Below are positions 25,736 through 33,066 of a stretch of 64,000 nt of DNA, piece after piece. The first letter of the stretch is position 1. Every line of letters starts with the position of its first letter. Both the position numbers and the translations under genes were made by a program. Source of the DNA: CAVXZE01 sp963766175 (lineage in GTDB: Bacteria; Myxococcota_A; UBA9160; UBA6930); NCBI GenBank assembly GCA_963766175.1, contig CAVXZE010000021.1:434001-498000 (forward strand), written 5' to 3'. A model generated the notes under the pieces. That model searched no databases. It saw nothing but the letters and a program-made list of their open reading frames with translations, and was not told the origin of the DNA.

Positions 25736-27139
25736 CTACTTGTGGCCCTGGATCTTGATCCTCGAGGACAATCTCTCCGCAAAGGCACCAGAAGAATGCG
25801 GCATTCGCTTGAACTGCGTCTGCTGTCCGCCCTCTCTTACCGCCTCGTCGATGATGAAGCAGCACACGTCCTCGACGAAGTATCTCCCGTATCTACTCAG
25901 CTTGATCGACGAATCATCCACTTCAATACATCCATACCCAGCCAATCGATCGATCAGAGGAGACAATGCGTCAGCCGGATTTCGCCTGAACCTGTTCTCG
26001 AATGCTTTCGTGTCCAGACCATCCGCAGTCTGGATGCTCAAGAAGAGCGACCTGTACATCTTTTCCTCTTCATCCAAACGCATCAACCTGGCGATTGGAG
26101 GCATTCCCTTGTCGACAAGCCGAAAATAGAGAGACAGGTCTTCGTGTTTGTCGCAGCAAATATCCTTCGTGAAAGATCTCGATCTGCAGCCAAACGAGAT
26201 GAAGGGCGTTCCCTTCAACCAGTGATATCTGTATGGAAAATAGCTCTCACCCGTGAAGCTCCCATTCTGTTCGTAGCCCTTCTCTTCCATCCATTTCTGT
26301 GTCTCGTACGTCATCCAGAACAGTTCATCATCCTCGACGAGAAGTTCTGGATGGTGTCGATAGAGAGAAATCGCCAACGGATTGACGATTTCATGCCTCA
26401 TGTACTCAATCGAATCTGGCGCAATATCGCCCAGGATACCGAGATCTCTTCTCACGCCATCCAGGGTCTGCCCCGGAAGACCTGTCATCATGTCTATATT
26501 GGTTCTCAACCCCGAGGCTTGTGCGTCTCGAATCAGCTTCTTTACCTGCGACTCCCGATGAAATCTCCTGCATAATTTCAGGACCTGCTCATCGAAGGTC
26601 TGACACCCGATGCTGATTCGGTTGATTCCGGATCGCGCGATTTCTTCGATCCGATCGTTGTCGAGAAGATCTTTGATATGTGCTTCGCATGTGATACTGC
26701 AGCTCTCGGAAAACGCCGTAGCAGATTTCAGCGAAGCGATGATTCGATTGATGTCACCGGTCGAAAACGCAGTAGGCGTTCCGCCGCCCAGGTAGAGACA
26801 CTTGACAGTTCGATCTTTGAATATATCCGAGGATCGATAGATCTCGATTTCTTCGAGAACGCTCTCGACATATCTCTTTTGAATATCCGCGTTGGATTTC
26901 TGAGGAAACGCGTTGCAGAATACGCACTCCGAAGAGCAAAAGGGAAGGTGAACATAGATCAGGAGATTCCGCTCTCCCATCAGGCTATTGCCCAGCTCTT
27001 CAAGGACTGTCTCCCCTTCCCTGGGGCTTACCAACTCGAATCTCTGGGGAATGGAGAAATCCGGGAAACTTTTCGTATAGTCCAGTAGCCCATAGAAGAG
27101 ATTGGCGCGTATGGTATGGAGAGGATCGTCTGTTTCCAT
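25736..27139 (-). CDS. HemW/HemN-like radical SAM protein
   Basis: A 467-residue radical SAM enzyme of the HemN/HemW/HutW superfamily. The motif is LPFCSSECVFCNAFPQ (Cys68/72/75), followed by KCLYLGGGTPTAF, TCEAHIKDL and GINRISIGCQTFDEQVL, all HemN-type. C-terminal HemN-like helices follow. Housekeeping HemW is shorter and not found with ketosynthases. Relatives in secondary metabolism include cyclopropanating and methylating enzymes. The gene is visibly poorer in GC than its neighbours: two 60-base lines counted gave 40% and 43%, against 68% in the E1 gene. This suggests separate acquisition. It is the first gene of the - arm and is separated from the ketoreductase by 144 bases with no gene seen. 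Confidence 0.88.
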   Translation of the reverse strand: METDDPLHTIRANLFYGLLDYTKSFPDFSIPQRFELVSPREGETVLEELGNSLMGERNLLIYVHLPFCSSECVFCNAFPQKSNADIQKRYVESVLEEIEIYRSSDIFKDRTVKCLYLGGGTPTAFSTGDINRIIASLKSATAFSESCSITCEAHIKDLLDNDRIEEIARSGINRISIGCQTFDEQVLKLCRRFHRESQVKKLIRDAQASGLRTNIDMMTGLPGQTLDGVRRDLGILGDIAPDSIEYMRHEIVNPLAISLYRHHPELLVEDDELFWMTYETQKWMEEKGYEQNGSFTGESYFPYRYHWLKGTPFISFGCRSRSFTKDICCDKHEDLSLYFRLVDKGMPPIARLMRLDEEEKMYRSLFLSIQTADGLDTKAFENRFRRNPADALSPLIDRLAGYGCIEVDDSSIKLSRYGRYFVEDVCCFIIDEAVREGGQQTQFKRMPHSSGAFAERLSSRIKIQGHK

Positions 27140-27312
27140 GGGTTTTCCCGATCTTCGTTAGCTTGGCCGATCGTGGTCCGGCTGCAAGGCCTTCCCGCAA
27201 GTAACCGTTCTTGCATTGGAATCGCCCTGGATTCCGGTGTCTTCCGCGGGGGCGCTCTGCTCTGCCCGCGGGATCCGAAACGGCCGCCGGCCGAATGCCG
27301 TGGAGTCGCCCC
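27140..27312. promoter_or_regulatory. Divergent control region between the two cluster arms
   Basis: These 173 bases separate the two arms and must hold both promoters if the arms are transcribed from here. A 7-base inverted repeat, CCGCGGG at 27244-27250 and CCCGCGG at 27265-27271, lies 42 bases before the ACP start. It could be an operator or an RNA hairpin. No clear -35/-10 pair stands out on either strand. Confidence 0.4.
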
Positions 27313-27564
27313 ATGCCCGAGATGAGCGTAAAGGAGATCGAGAAGCTGCTGGTGACGGAGGTTGCCAATATTCTTTCGATCGATCCGGCTACCGTCACGG
27401 TAGATGCTCCTCTTCACTCGCTCGGGATGAACTCCATGGCGTTCATCGAACTGCTGGTCGCCATCGAAAAGACCTTTGAGCTGAAGCTGATGGAAACGGA
27501 CCTGACGAGGGAGGATTTCCAGGCAATTGGCTCGCTCGCATCCTGCATCAGCCGGATGACGTGA
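27313..27564 (+). CDS. Acyl carrier protein (third), with NSM instead of DSL
   Basis: An 83-residue ACP-like protein. The helix-2 site reads LGMNSMAFIELLVAIE: Ser41 is present for phosphopantetheine, but the usual DSL is NSM. ATG 27313 has GGAG at the right distance. An upstream in-frame start at 27211 is ignored, because that part is not ACP-like. It opens the + arm and is followed after 7 bases by the condensation-type acyltransferase. It may carry a different chain or starter from the two ACPs of the - arm, perhaps the unit loaded by the CoA/AMP ligase at 30082. Confidence 0.86.
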   Translation: MPEMSVKEIEKLLVTEVANILSIDPATVTVDAPLHSLGMNSMAFIELLVAIEKTFELKLMETDLTREDFQAIGSLASCISRMT

Positions 27565-27571
27565 CCCGTCC

Positions 27572-28885
27572 ATGGTGAGCCTGCCTTTCTCGAAGAACAA
27601 GCACTATTTGACTGGGATCGATTGGATCCTTCACAGCTTCGACTTCATGACCAAGCGGGCTACCGGCGCGGGAAATACGTTCCAGATCGTCATGGAGCTC
27701 GAAGGTCGGCCCGCCGAGAACGAGGTTCGGGACTGGCTCGACGCCTGTATCGGGAAATGTCCGCTACTCGGAGGGAGGACCCGGCGGGACTACAATCTTG
27801 CCCCGTACTGGAAAATGCCCTCGCACGCATGGAAGGCACCCTTCGAGGTTCATCATATTGACACACGTCGGGGGCTTTCCTCTCTCCTGGAGAGAGAACT
27901 CAATGCTCCTTTTGGCAGCGAGCGTGAGCACCTCGCCTTCCACCTGATCCATGCCGGGGAGAACAGCCATGCGGCTGTCAAGTTCGACCACCGGCTCTTC
28001 GACGCCCACGGCGCAGAGATGTTTCTGAGCATGCTCCAGCAAGATTGGGAAGCGGGGGGAACGTCCAACTGGGAAACGCCGCCTTGCGAACCTGCCCACT
28101 TGAGTGAGTGGCAGGGAAAATTCGAGGCGGGTAGACAGGTAAACCGCGCCCTCTTGCGCTTGACGGAGAACGCGTCACCACGCGCCCTTCCATTGGACCC
28201 CGTATCGACCGCAGAGGGATTCAGTTTCGGCGAAATTTCCTTCGGCGAACGGCAAAGTCAGGAGATCATCGAGAGGGCAGAGAGCGAGGCCGGATACTTG
28301 ATGGTGATGCCCTACACGCTGGCACTAACCGCACAGGCGCTTCACGTGGTCTTCGTCGACCGCGGCATCGATACGGGTGACTACATCATCCCTGTCACCA
28401 TGGACACTCGCCTGCCCGGTGAAGGCCGCCAGGAAGTCTTCTTCAATCATGTGTCGCTCCTGCTGTTTCGGATTTCCGCACGCGAGGTGGACGACCTCGC
28501 CGCGCTCCTGAAGTCCATCAAGCAGCAGATGTACGATCAGGCAAGGGCAGGCCTTGTCCGGCATATCCTGGATGCAAGCCTTTTGATGAGGATCGTTCCT
28601 CTGCCTATGGTGAGTCATCTGCTGAAGCTCTATCTCAAGAGGAATCTCGCTTCTTTCGCCTTTTCTTTTCTCGGGGACAGCGGCCAGATGCCGATCCGTT
28701 TCATGGGGAAGAGGGTTGCTCGCAGTTATCACATGGCGCGGGTTCCCATCCCTCCCGGGCTGGGCGTGTTCTTCCACCACACCCATGGAAGGCTCAGCGT
28801 CCACCTTTCCTACGCGCGGGGTCTGCTCACCGAAGGCGAAGTGGATACGGTCCTGGGAGCCTTGAAATCCAGGCTGGGAGAGTGA
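27572..28885 (+). CDS. Condensation-domain/wax-synthase-like CoA-dependent acyltransferase
   Basis: A 437-residue protein of the condensation-domain (CoA-dependent acyltransferase) superfamily. The active-site region is VKFDHRLFDAHGAEM, a form of HHxxxDG with His140 and Asp144 kept. NHVSLLLFRI near residue 291 fits the second half of the fold. Stand-alone members make esters or amides, such as wax esters, and release acyl chains from ACPs. Here it could join the finished polyene chain to an alcohol, amine or sugar. The stop codon overlaps the next gene's ATG. Family placement rests on the motif and on overall size. Confidence 0.7.
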   Translation: MVSLPFSKNKHYLTGIDWILHSFDFMTKRATGAGNTFQIVMELEGRPAENEVRDWLDACIGKCPLLGGRTRRDYNLAPYWKMPSHAWKAPFEVHHIDTRRGLSSLLERELNAPFGSEREHLAFHLIHAGENSHAAVKFDHRLFDAHGAEMFLSMLQQDWEAGGTSNWETPPCEPAHLSEWQGKFEAGRQVNRALLRLTENASPRALPLDPVSTAEGFSFGEISFGERQSQEIIERAESEAGYLMVMPYTLALTAQALHVVFVDRGIDTGDYIIPVTMDTRLPGEGRQEVFFNHVSLLLFRISAREVDDLAALLKSIKQQMYDQARAGLVRHILDASLLMRIVPLPMVSHLLKLYLKRNLASFAFSFLGDSGQMPIRFMGKRVARSYHMARVPIPPGLGVFFHHTHGRLSVHLSYARGLLTEGEVDTVLGALKSRLGE

Positions 28886-30063
28886 TGGCTCGCAAGAGAA
28901 GGACGTGTGACGTACTCGTCGTGGGCTTCGGCGCTTCCGGCATGAGCGCCGCCGTCCGATCCGCCCGGGAGGGAGCGCATACGATCCTGATCGAAAGGAG
29001 CGATCAGCCCGGTGGCGCCGCCGTAGCGGGCATGCATCGGTTCATCTGTGGGCTGTATGCGAACGGAGAAGAGATTCCGGACAGCACCTTGAATGGAGGG
29101 ATTGCCGCCGAGATATGTGGCAGGTTAAACGGGCTGGCTCCGGAGAAAGGGATCCAGCGCATGGGAAGAGTCCATGTCCTACCGTTTTCGCCTCGAGATC
29201 TGGTGTCGGCTTTCCGGTCGATGAGCGAGGACGAAGAATTTCTGGAAGTCCACTACAACACCCAGGCGGTGTCGGTACGAATGGAGCAGGACTCCATCGC
29301 TTCGATCACTGCCCGGGGCCCGACCGGAGAGCTCCAGATCGATCCGAAAGCTGTCATCGATTGCAGTGGCGACGCGATCATCATTCAGATGACTGGGGCG
29401 CGGTATCAGGTGTCGCCTCCCGGACAACGTCAACTCGCAGGGTATGGCTTCCGGGTCAAAGGACTGAAGGGCTCTGACGATCTGCTTCCACTGCGGGTTC
29501 CCTACCATCTCGCCCGGGCTGTGAAGGAGAAGAGGATGCCCGCCTATCTCAGATTCACGACCTATACACCCGGCGACGATCCAGATGAAGGCTACTGCAG
29601 ACTCAATGTTCCTCACCTGGGAGAAGACAGGAACCAGAAGGCGCGAGACCAGGCCCTCCGGGTACATCGCTATCTCTCCACGGTCCTGGATTCCTTCCAG
29701 AACTCCGAGATCGTGGAGATGTCCCCTCACGTGGTTGACCGGGAGGGCCCCCGGCTCTGCGGCGAGTACACCTTGACTTCCGAGGACGTCCTCAGCGCGA
29801 AAAGATTCCCCGACGGAGCGGTCCGGAATGCCTGGCCAATCGAGCTCTGGGACGGGGAAAGAGGACCCTCCTACCAGTATCTCGATCCGGGCGATTACCA
29901 CGAAATCCCCCTGCGATCCCTCAAGGCCCGGGATATCTCCAACTGCTGGAGTGCGGGGCGCTGCATATCGGCAACCCGTGAAGCGCTGGCATCGACCAGG
30001 GTCATCGGGACCTGTCTTTCTCTCGGCGAAGAGGCCGGCCGTGAGGCAGCACGGCGCCTCTAG
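28885..30063 (+). CDS. FAD-dependent oxidoreductase (PF12831-like)
   Basis: A 392-residue flavoprotein. The N-terminus has the FAD Rossmann motif DVLVVGFGASGMSAAVRSAR, then ERSDQPGGAAVAGMHRFI, typical of the 'FAD-dependent oxidoreductase' group near fumarate reductase-like and glycine/thiamine enzymes. The C-terminal SAGRCISATREALASTRVIG is the second FAD contact. ATG 28885 overlaps the upstream TGA (TGATG). It is the second flavoenzyme of the cluster and differs from the CrtI-like one. Substrate unknown; a desaturation or oxidation of the chain or of an aryl head group is possible. Confidence 0.84.
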   Translation: MARKRRTCDVLVVGFGASGMSAAVRSAREGAHTILIERSDQPGGAAVAGMHRFICGLYANGEEIPDSTLNGGIAAEICGRLNGLAPEKGIQRMGRVHVLPFSPRDLVSAFRSMSEDEEFLEVHYNTQAVSVRMEQDSIASITARGPTGELQIDPKAVIDCSGDAIIIQMTGARYQVSPPGQRQLAGYGFRVKGLKGSDDLLPLRVPYHLARAVKEKRMPAYLRFTTYTPGDDPDEGYCRLNVPHLGEDRNQKARDQALRVHRYLSTVLDSFQNSEIVEMSPHVVDREGPRLCGEYTLTSEDVLSAKRFPDGAVRNAWPIELWDGERGPSYQYLDPGDYHEIPLRSLKARDISNCWSAGRCISATREALASTRVIGTCLSLGEEAGREAARRL

Positions 30064-30081
30064 CATGGACTCTCCATTTCG

Positions 30082-31569
30082 ATGACAACCGCCGACTCGA
30101 AACGCAAGGCTCAAGTGAACATCTACGATGTCATGAGACGGGAGACTGCTTCTCACCTGGAAAATGCCGCAGTCGTCGAAGGCGACCGTCGCCTCTCCTA
30201 CGGAGAGTTGTTCGACGCCGCGGATGAGGTCGCTCGCCACCTGAGATCACACGGTGTCGAACCGACTCAGCGAGTGGCGCTCTCGTGCACCGACAGCATC
30301 GAGTACATCGTCGTCAGCCTCGCCATTTTGTCTCTAGGGGCTGCGATCGTCCCCGTGTCACCGTTTCACTCCCGGGCTGAATTTGCCGCGGTTCTCTCGG
30401 AACTCGATGTATGCTTCCTGATCTCTGAAACCGTGATGTCCCCACCCGACAATGCCGCCCCAGTCCTTTCGGGCAGTGTTCTCGACAGGACTCTGTTTCT
30501 TCAGCGTCGTTCTTCAGGGGACACGCTTCCAGGTGACTACTACGCCCTGGCCCCCGCGTTCATCCGCTTCTCGTCCGGCACCACCGGAGCCAGCAAAGGC
30601 GTCGCGCTTTCCCATCAGACGATCCTGGAAAGAACGGATGCTGCCGACAAGGCCTTGCGCATGACGGCAGATGACAGAGTGATTTGGGTTCTTTCCATGA
30701 GCTATCATTTCGTGGTCAGCATCCTTCTCTTTCTCCGCCGAGCAGCAACCATCGTTCTCTGCGGCAATGGGTTCCCGTCCTCCCTCGTCGATGGACTGCT
30801 TCGCCACCGGGGCACCTTCCTCTACGCCTCCCCGTTTCACTATCAGATCGTCGCCAACTCGGAGATGTTCTCGGAAGACACATTTGCCAACATCAGGCTT
30901 GCGGTTTCCACCGCGATGCGACTTCCGGAGATCGACGCGCAGAGATTTCATGAGAGGTTCGGAGTCGAACTGGCGCAGGCATACGGAATCATCGAAGTAG
31001 GACTTCCCTTCGTCAACTGCTCGATGGATCCGGCAAAGCGGGGATCGGTCGGATGTGTACTTCCCGATTACGAAGTACGCATTGTCGATCCGGACGGAGA
31101 TGGCGTGGGCGCACTGTGTCTGAGAGGCAGCGGGATGTTCGATGCCTATTGTTCTCCATGGCGGAGCCGGGACCAGGCATTGACGGACGGATGGTTCAGA
31201 ACCGGTGACCTCGGCAGGATCGATTCGGACGGCTTTCTCTTTCTTTGTGGAAGGGAAAACGGGGTGATCAACTTCGCGGGGATGAAGGTCTTTCCAGACG
31301 AGGTGGAGTCGGTGTTGAACCAGCACCCGTTCGTCCGGGAGTCCCTGGTCTACCCGGAAGCTCACGCCCGGTACGGAGAACTTCCCTGTGCAGATATCGT
31401 CCTGCATGAGGACAGGAAGGTGGAGGATGTGGATGCGACCGAAATCCGCCGCTTTTGCTATCAACACCTCGCACCCTACAAGGTCCCAAAGGAATTACAC
31501 TGTGTGCTCCTTTTGGAAAAGACCGCGAGCGGAAAGCTCAAGAGGTGGAAAGGAAATCCTGGCGGTTAG
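30082..31569 (+). CDS. AMP-dependent acyl/aryl-CoA (or ACP) ligase
   Basis: A 495-residue member of the ANL adenylating superfamily. Motifs in order: the P-loop RFSSGTTGASKGVALSH, the A5-type QAYGIIEVG, GWFRTGDLGRI and the A10 Lys in KTASGKLKRWK. It activates a carboxylic acid as an AMP ester and loads CoA or ACP. In APE clusters ApeH-type ligases activate the aryl starter, for example 4-hydroxybenzoate. A similar role here is likely, but the acid cannot be named. It follows the flavoenzyme by 18 bases. Confidence 0.9.
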   Translation: MTTADSKRKAQVNIYDVMRRETASHLENAAVVEGDRRLSYGELFDAADEVARHLRSHGVEPTQRVALSCTDSIEYIVVSLAILSLGAAIVPVSPFHSRAEFAAVLSELDVCFLISETVMSPPDNAAPVLSGSVLDRTLFLQRRSSGDTLPGDYYALAPAFIRFSSGTTGASKGVALSHQTILERTDAADKALRMTADDRVIWVLSMSYHFVVSILLFLRRAATIVLCGNGFPSSLVDGLLRHRGTFLYASPFHYQIVANSEMFSEDTFANIRLAVSTAMRLPEIDAQRFHERFGVELAQAYGIIEVGLPFVNCSMDPAKRGSVGCVLPDYEVRIVDPDGDGVGALCLRGSGMFDAYCSPWRSRDQALTDGWFRTGDLGRIDSDGFLFLCGRENGVINFAGMKVFPDEVESVLNQHPFVRESLVYPEAHARYGELPCADIVLHEDRKVEDVDATEIRRFCYQHLAPYKVPKELHCVLLLEKTASGKLKRWKGNPGG

Positions 31570-31614
31570 GATCTCGAACTGGCCTCGAGGTGGCCCGGGA
31601 GGCGATGGTCTCTC

Positions 31615-33048
31615 ATGAGAGTCTTGTTGGTGAGAACGCATGCCCATCTGCCCACCTCGCGGTGGCTGCAGACGATGCTGCTGCTCGAGCCGTACGCCCA
31701 GGAGCTGATTGCCGGGGCGGTTCAGGCTCCCCACGATGTCAGGATCTGCGATCTCGCTCTGGAAAAGAAGCCCGTTGCGGCGTTCCGACGAACCCTGCTG
31801 GAGTATCGTCCCGATCTGATCGGCTTCGGCGGCTTCTCGGGCCAGTTTCGCACCAACCAGGAGCTGGCTTCGATCGCCAGGGAGATGCGGCCTGGGGCAC
31901 TGACTTGTCTCGGGGGAATTCATGCGTCCAGTGCCCCCATGGACTGCAAATACCCGGACCTGTTCGATCTGGTGGTACGCGGAGACGGCGTCTCGGCGAT
32001 CAAGGAGATCATCGCTGCCCTGGATGCGGGCCGGCCCTGGCCGGAGTCGGCCTGGATCCTGCCCACCGCTTCGCCCGGCTTCGACCAACTCGCCTCACAG
32101 GCGCCACCACGGCTGCATCCGGACGGGATCAATACCCGGCCGCGCCGTGACCTCGTGGATATGTCGAAGTACTTCTGTATCTGCTACGGCGAGCCGGGGC
32201 AGAGGATGGAAACGCTGTTCCCGCAGATCGCCTGTGTGCGAACCAGCGTCGGCTGCCCGAACCGGTGCAGCTTCTGTGTCGTACACTTTCTCGCCAACGG
32301 GAAGTATCTACAGCGCGAGGTCGAGGACGTCGTCGACGAAATCGCTTCGCTGCCACAAAAGTACATCTATTTCGTCGATGACGAAACCTTCATCAATACC
32401 AAGCGCATGAAGCGCATGGCCGAGATGCTGATCGAGCGCGGGATCGAGAAGAGGTACTTGTCCTGGGCCAGAAGCGACACGGTGTGCGAGCATCCCGATC
32501 TCTTCGCGCTGTGGAAAGAGGCCGGCCTGGAGTTCGTCTACGTCGGATTCGAATCGCTGAGGGAGGAGAATCTGGACAGCTACAACAAGAAGGCGACGCC
32601 CTCCCAGAACCGGAAGGCGCGCGAGATATTGCGGAACCTCGATCTCAACATTCACGCCGCGCTCATGGTGAATCCGGAGTTCGAAGAGAAGGATTTTCTC
32701 GCCGTTCAGGAGGCAATCAAGGAGTTGGGGCCCGCGGAGTTCGCTTTTACCATCTTCTCGCCGCCACCGGGGACCGAGGCCTTTGCTGCCGCCCGTGACG
32801 ACTTCATCTGCGAGGATCCCTGCCTCTACTACGACTGTCTTCATACGATTCTGCCGACCAAGATTCCGTTGAAGCGATTCTACCGCTACTTCGCCATCCT
32901 CTACGCTCTGGGCGCCGCTCAGATCCCGCCCCGCATCAACAAGGTGAGGGTGCCTTTCAGGGATTTCGTGCGAGTCATCTCCGGCGCCATCAAGTTCGGC
33001 TGGTACATACGTCGCCTCTACCGCGACTACGACCAGAAGTACTGGTGA
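31615..33048 (+). CDS. B12-binding-type radical SAM protein (C)
   Basis: A 477-residue radical SAM protein with a cobalamin-type N-terminal half (1-180): MRVLLVRTHAHLPTSRW, LIGFGGFSGQFRTNQEL and TCLGGIHASSAP. The iron-sulfur motif is VGCPNRCSFC (Cys214/218/221), followed by YIYFVDDETFIN and FVYVGFESLREENLDSYNKK, as in HpnJ/HpnR-like enzymes. The C-terminal region is positively charged and may sit on the membrane, which suits a lipid substrate. It is separated from the ligase by 45 bases. Function unknown beyond class. Confidence 0.9.
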   Translation: MRVLLVRTHAHLPTSRWLQTMLLLEPYAQELIAGAVQAPHDVRICDLALEKKPVAAFRRTLLEYRPDLIGFGGFSGQFRTNQELASIAREMRPGALTCLGGIHASSAPMDCKYPDLFDLVVRGDGVSAIKEIIAALDAGRPWPESAWILPTASPGFDQLASQAPPRLHPDGINTRPRRDLVDMSKYFCICYGEPGQRMETLFPQIACVRTSVGCPNRCSFCVVHFLANGKYLQREVEDVVDEIASLPQKYIYFVDDETFINTKRMKRMAEMLIERGIEKRYLSWARSDTVCEHPDLFALWKEAGLEFVYVGFESLREENLDSYNKKATPSQNRKAREILRNLDLNIHAALMVNPEFEEKDFLAVQEAIKELGPAEFAFTIFSPPPGTEAFAAARDDFICEDPCLYYDCLHTILPTKIPLKRFYRYFAILYALGAAQIPPRINKVRVPFRDFVRVISGAIKFGWYIRRLYRDYDQKYW

Positions 33049-33066
33049 GATCCTAGGATCCTGCGC

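Noticed and set aside
25736..27139. Housekeeping hemW or hemN
   Set aside because: Location at the head of a ketosynthase operon, different base composition and longer length argue against a heme-pathway gene.
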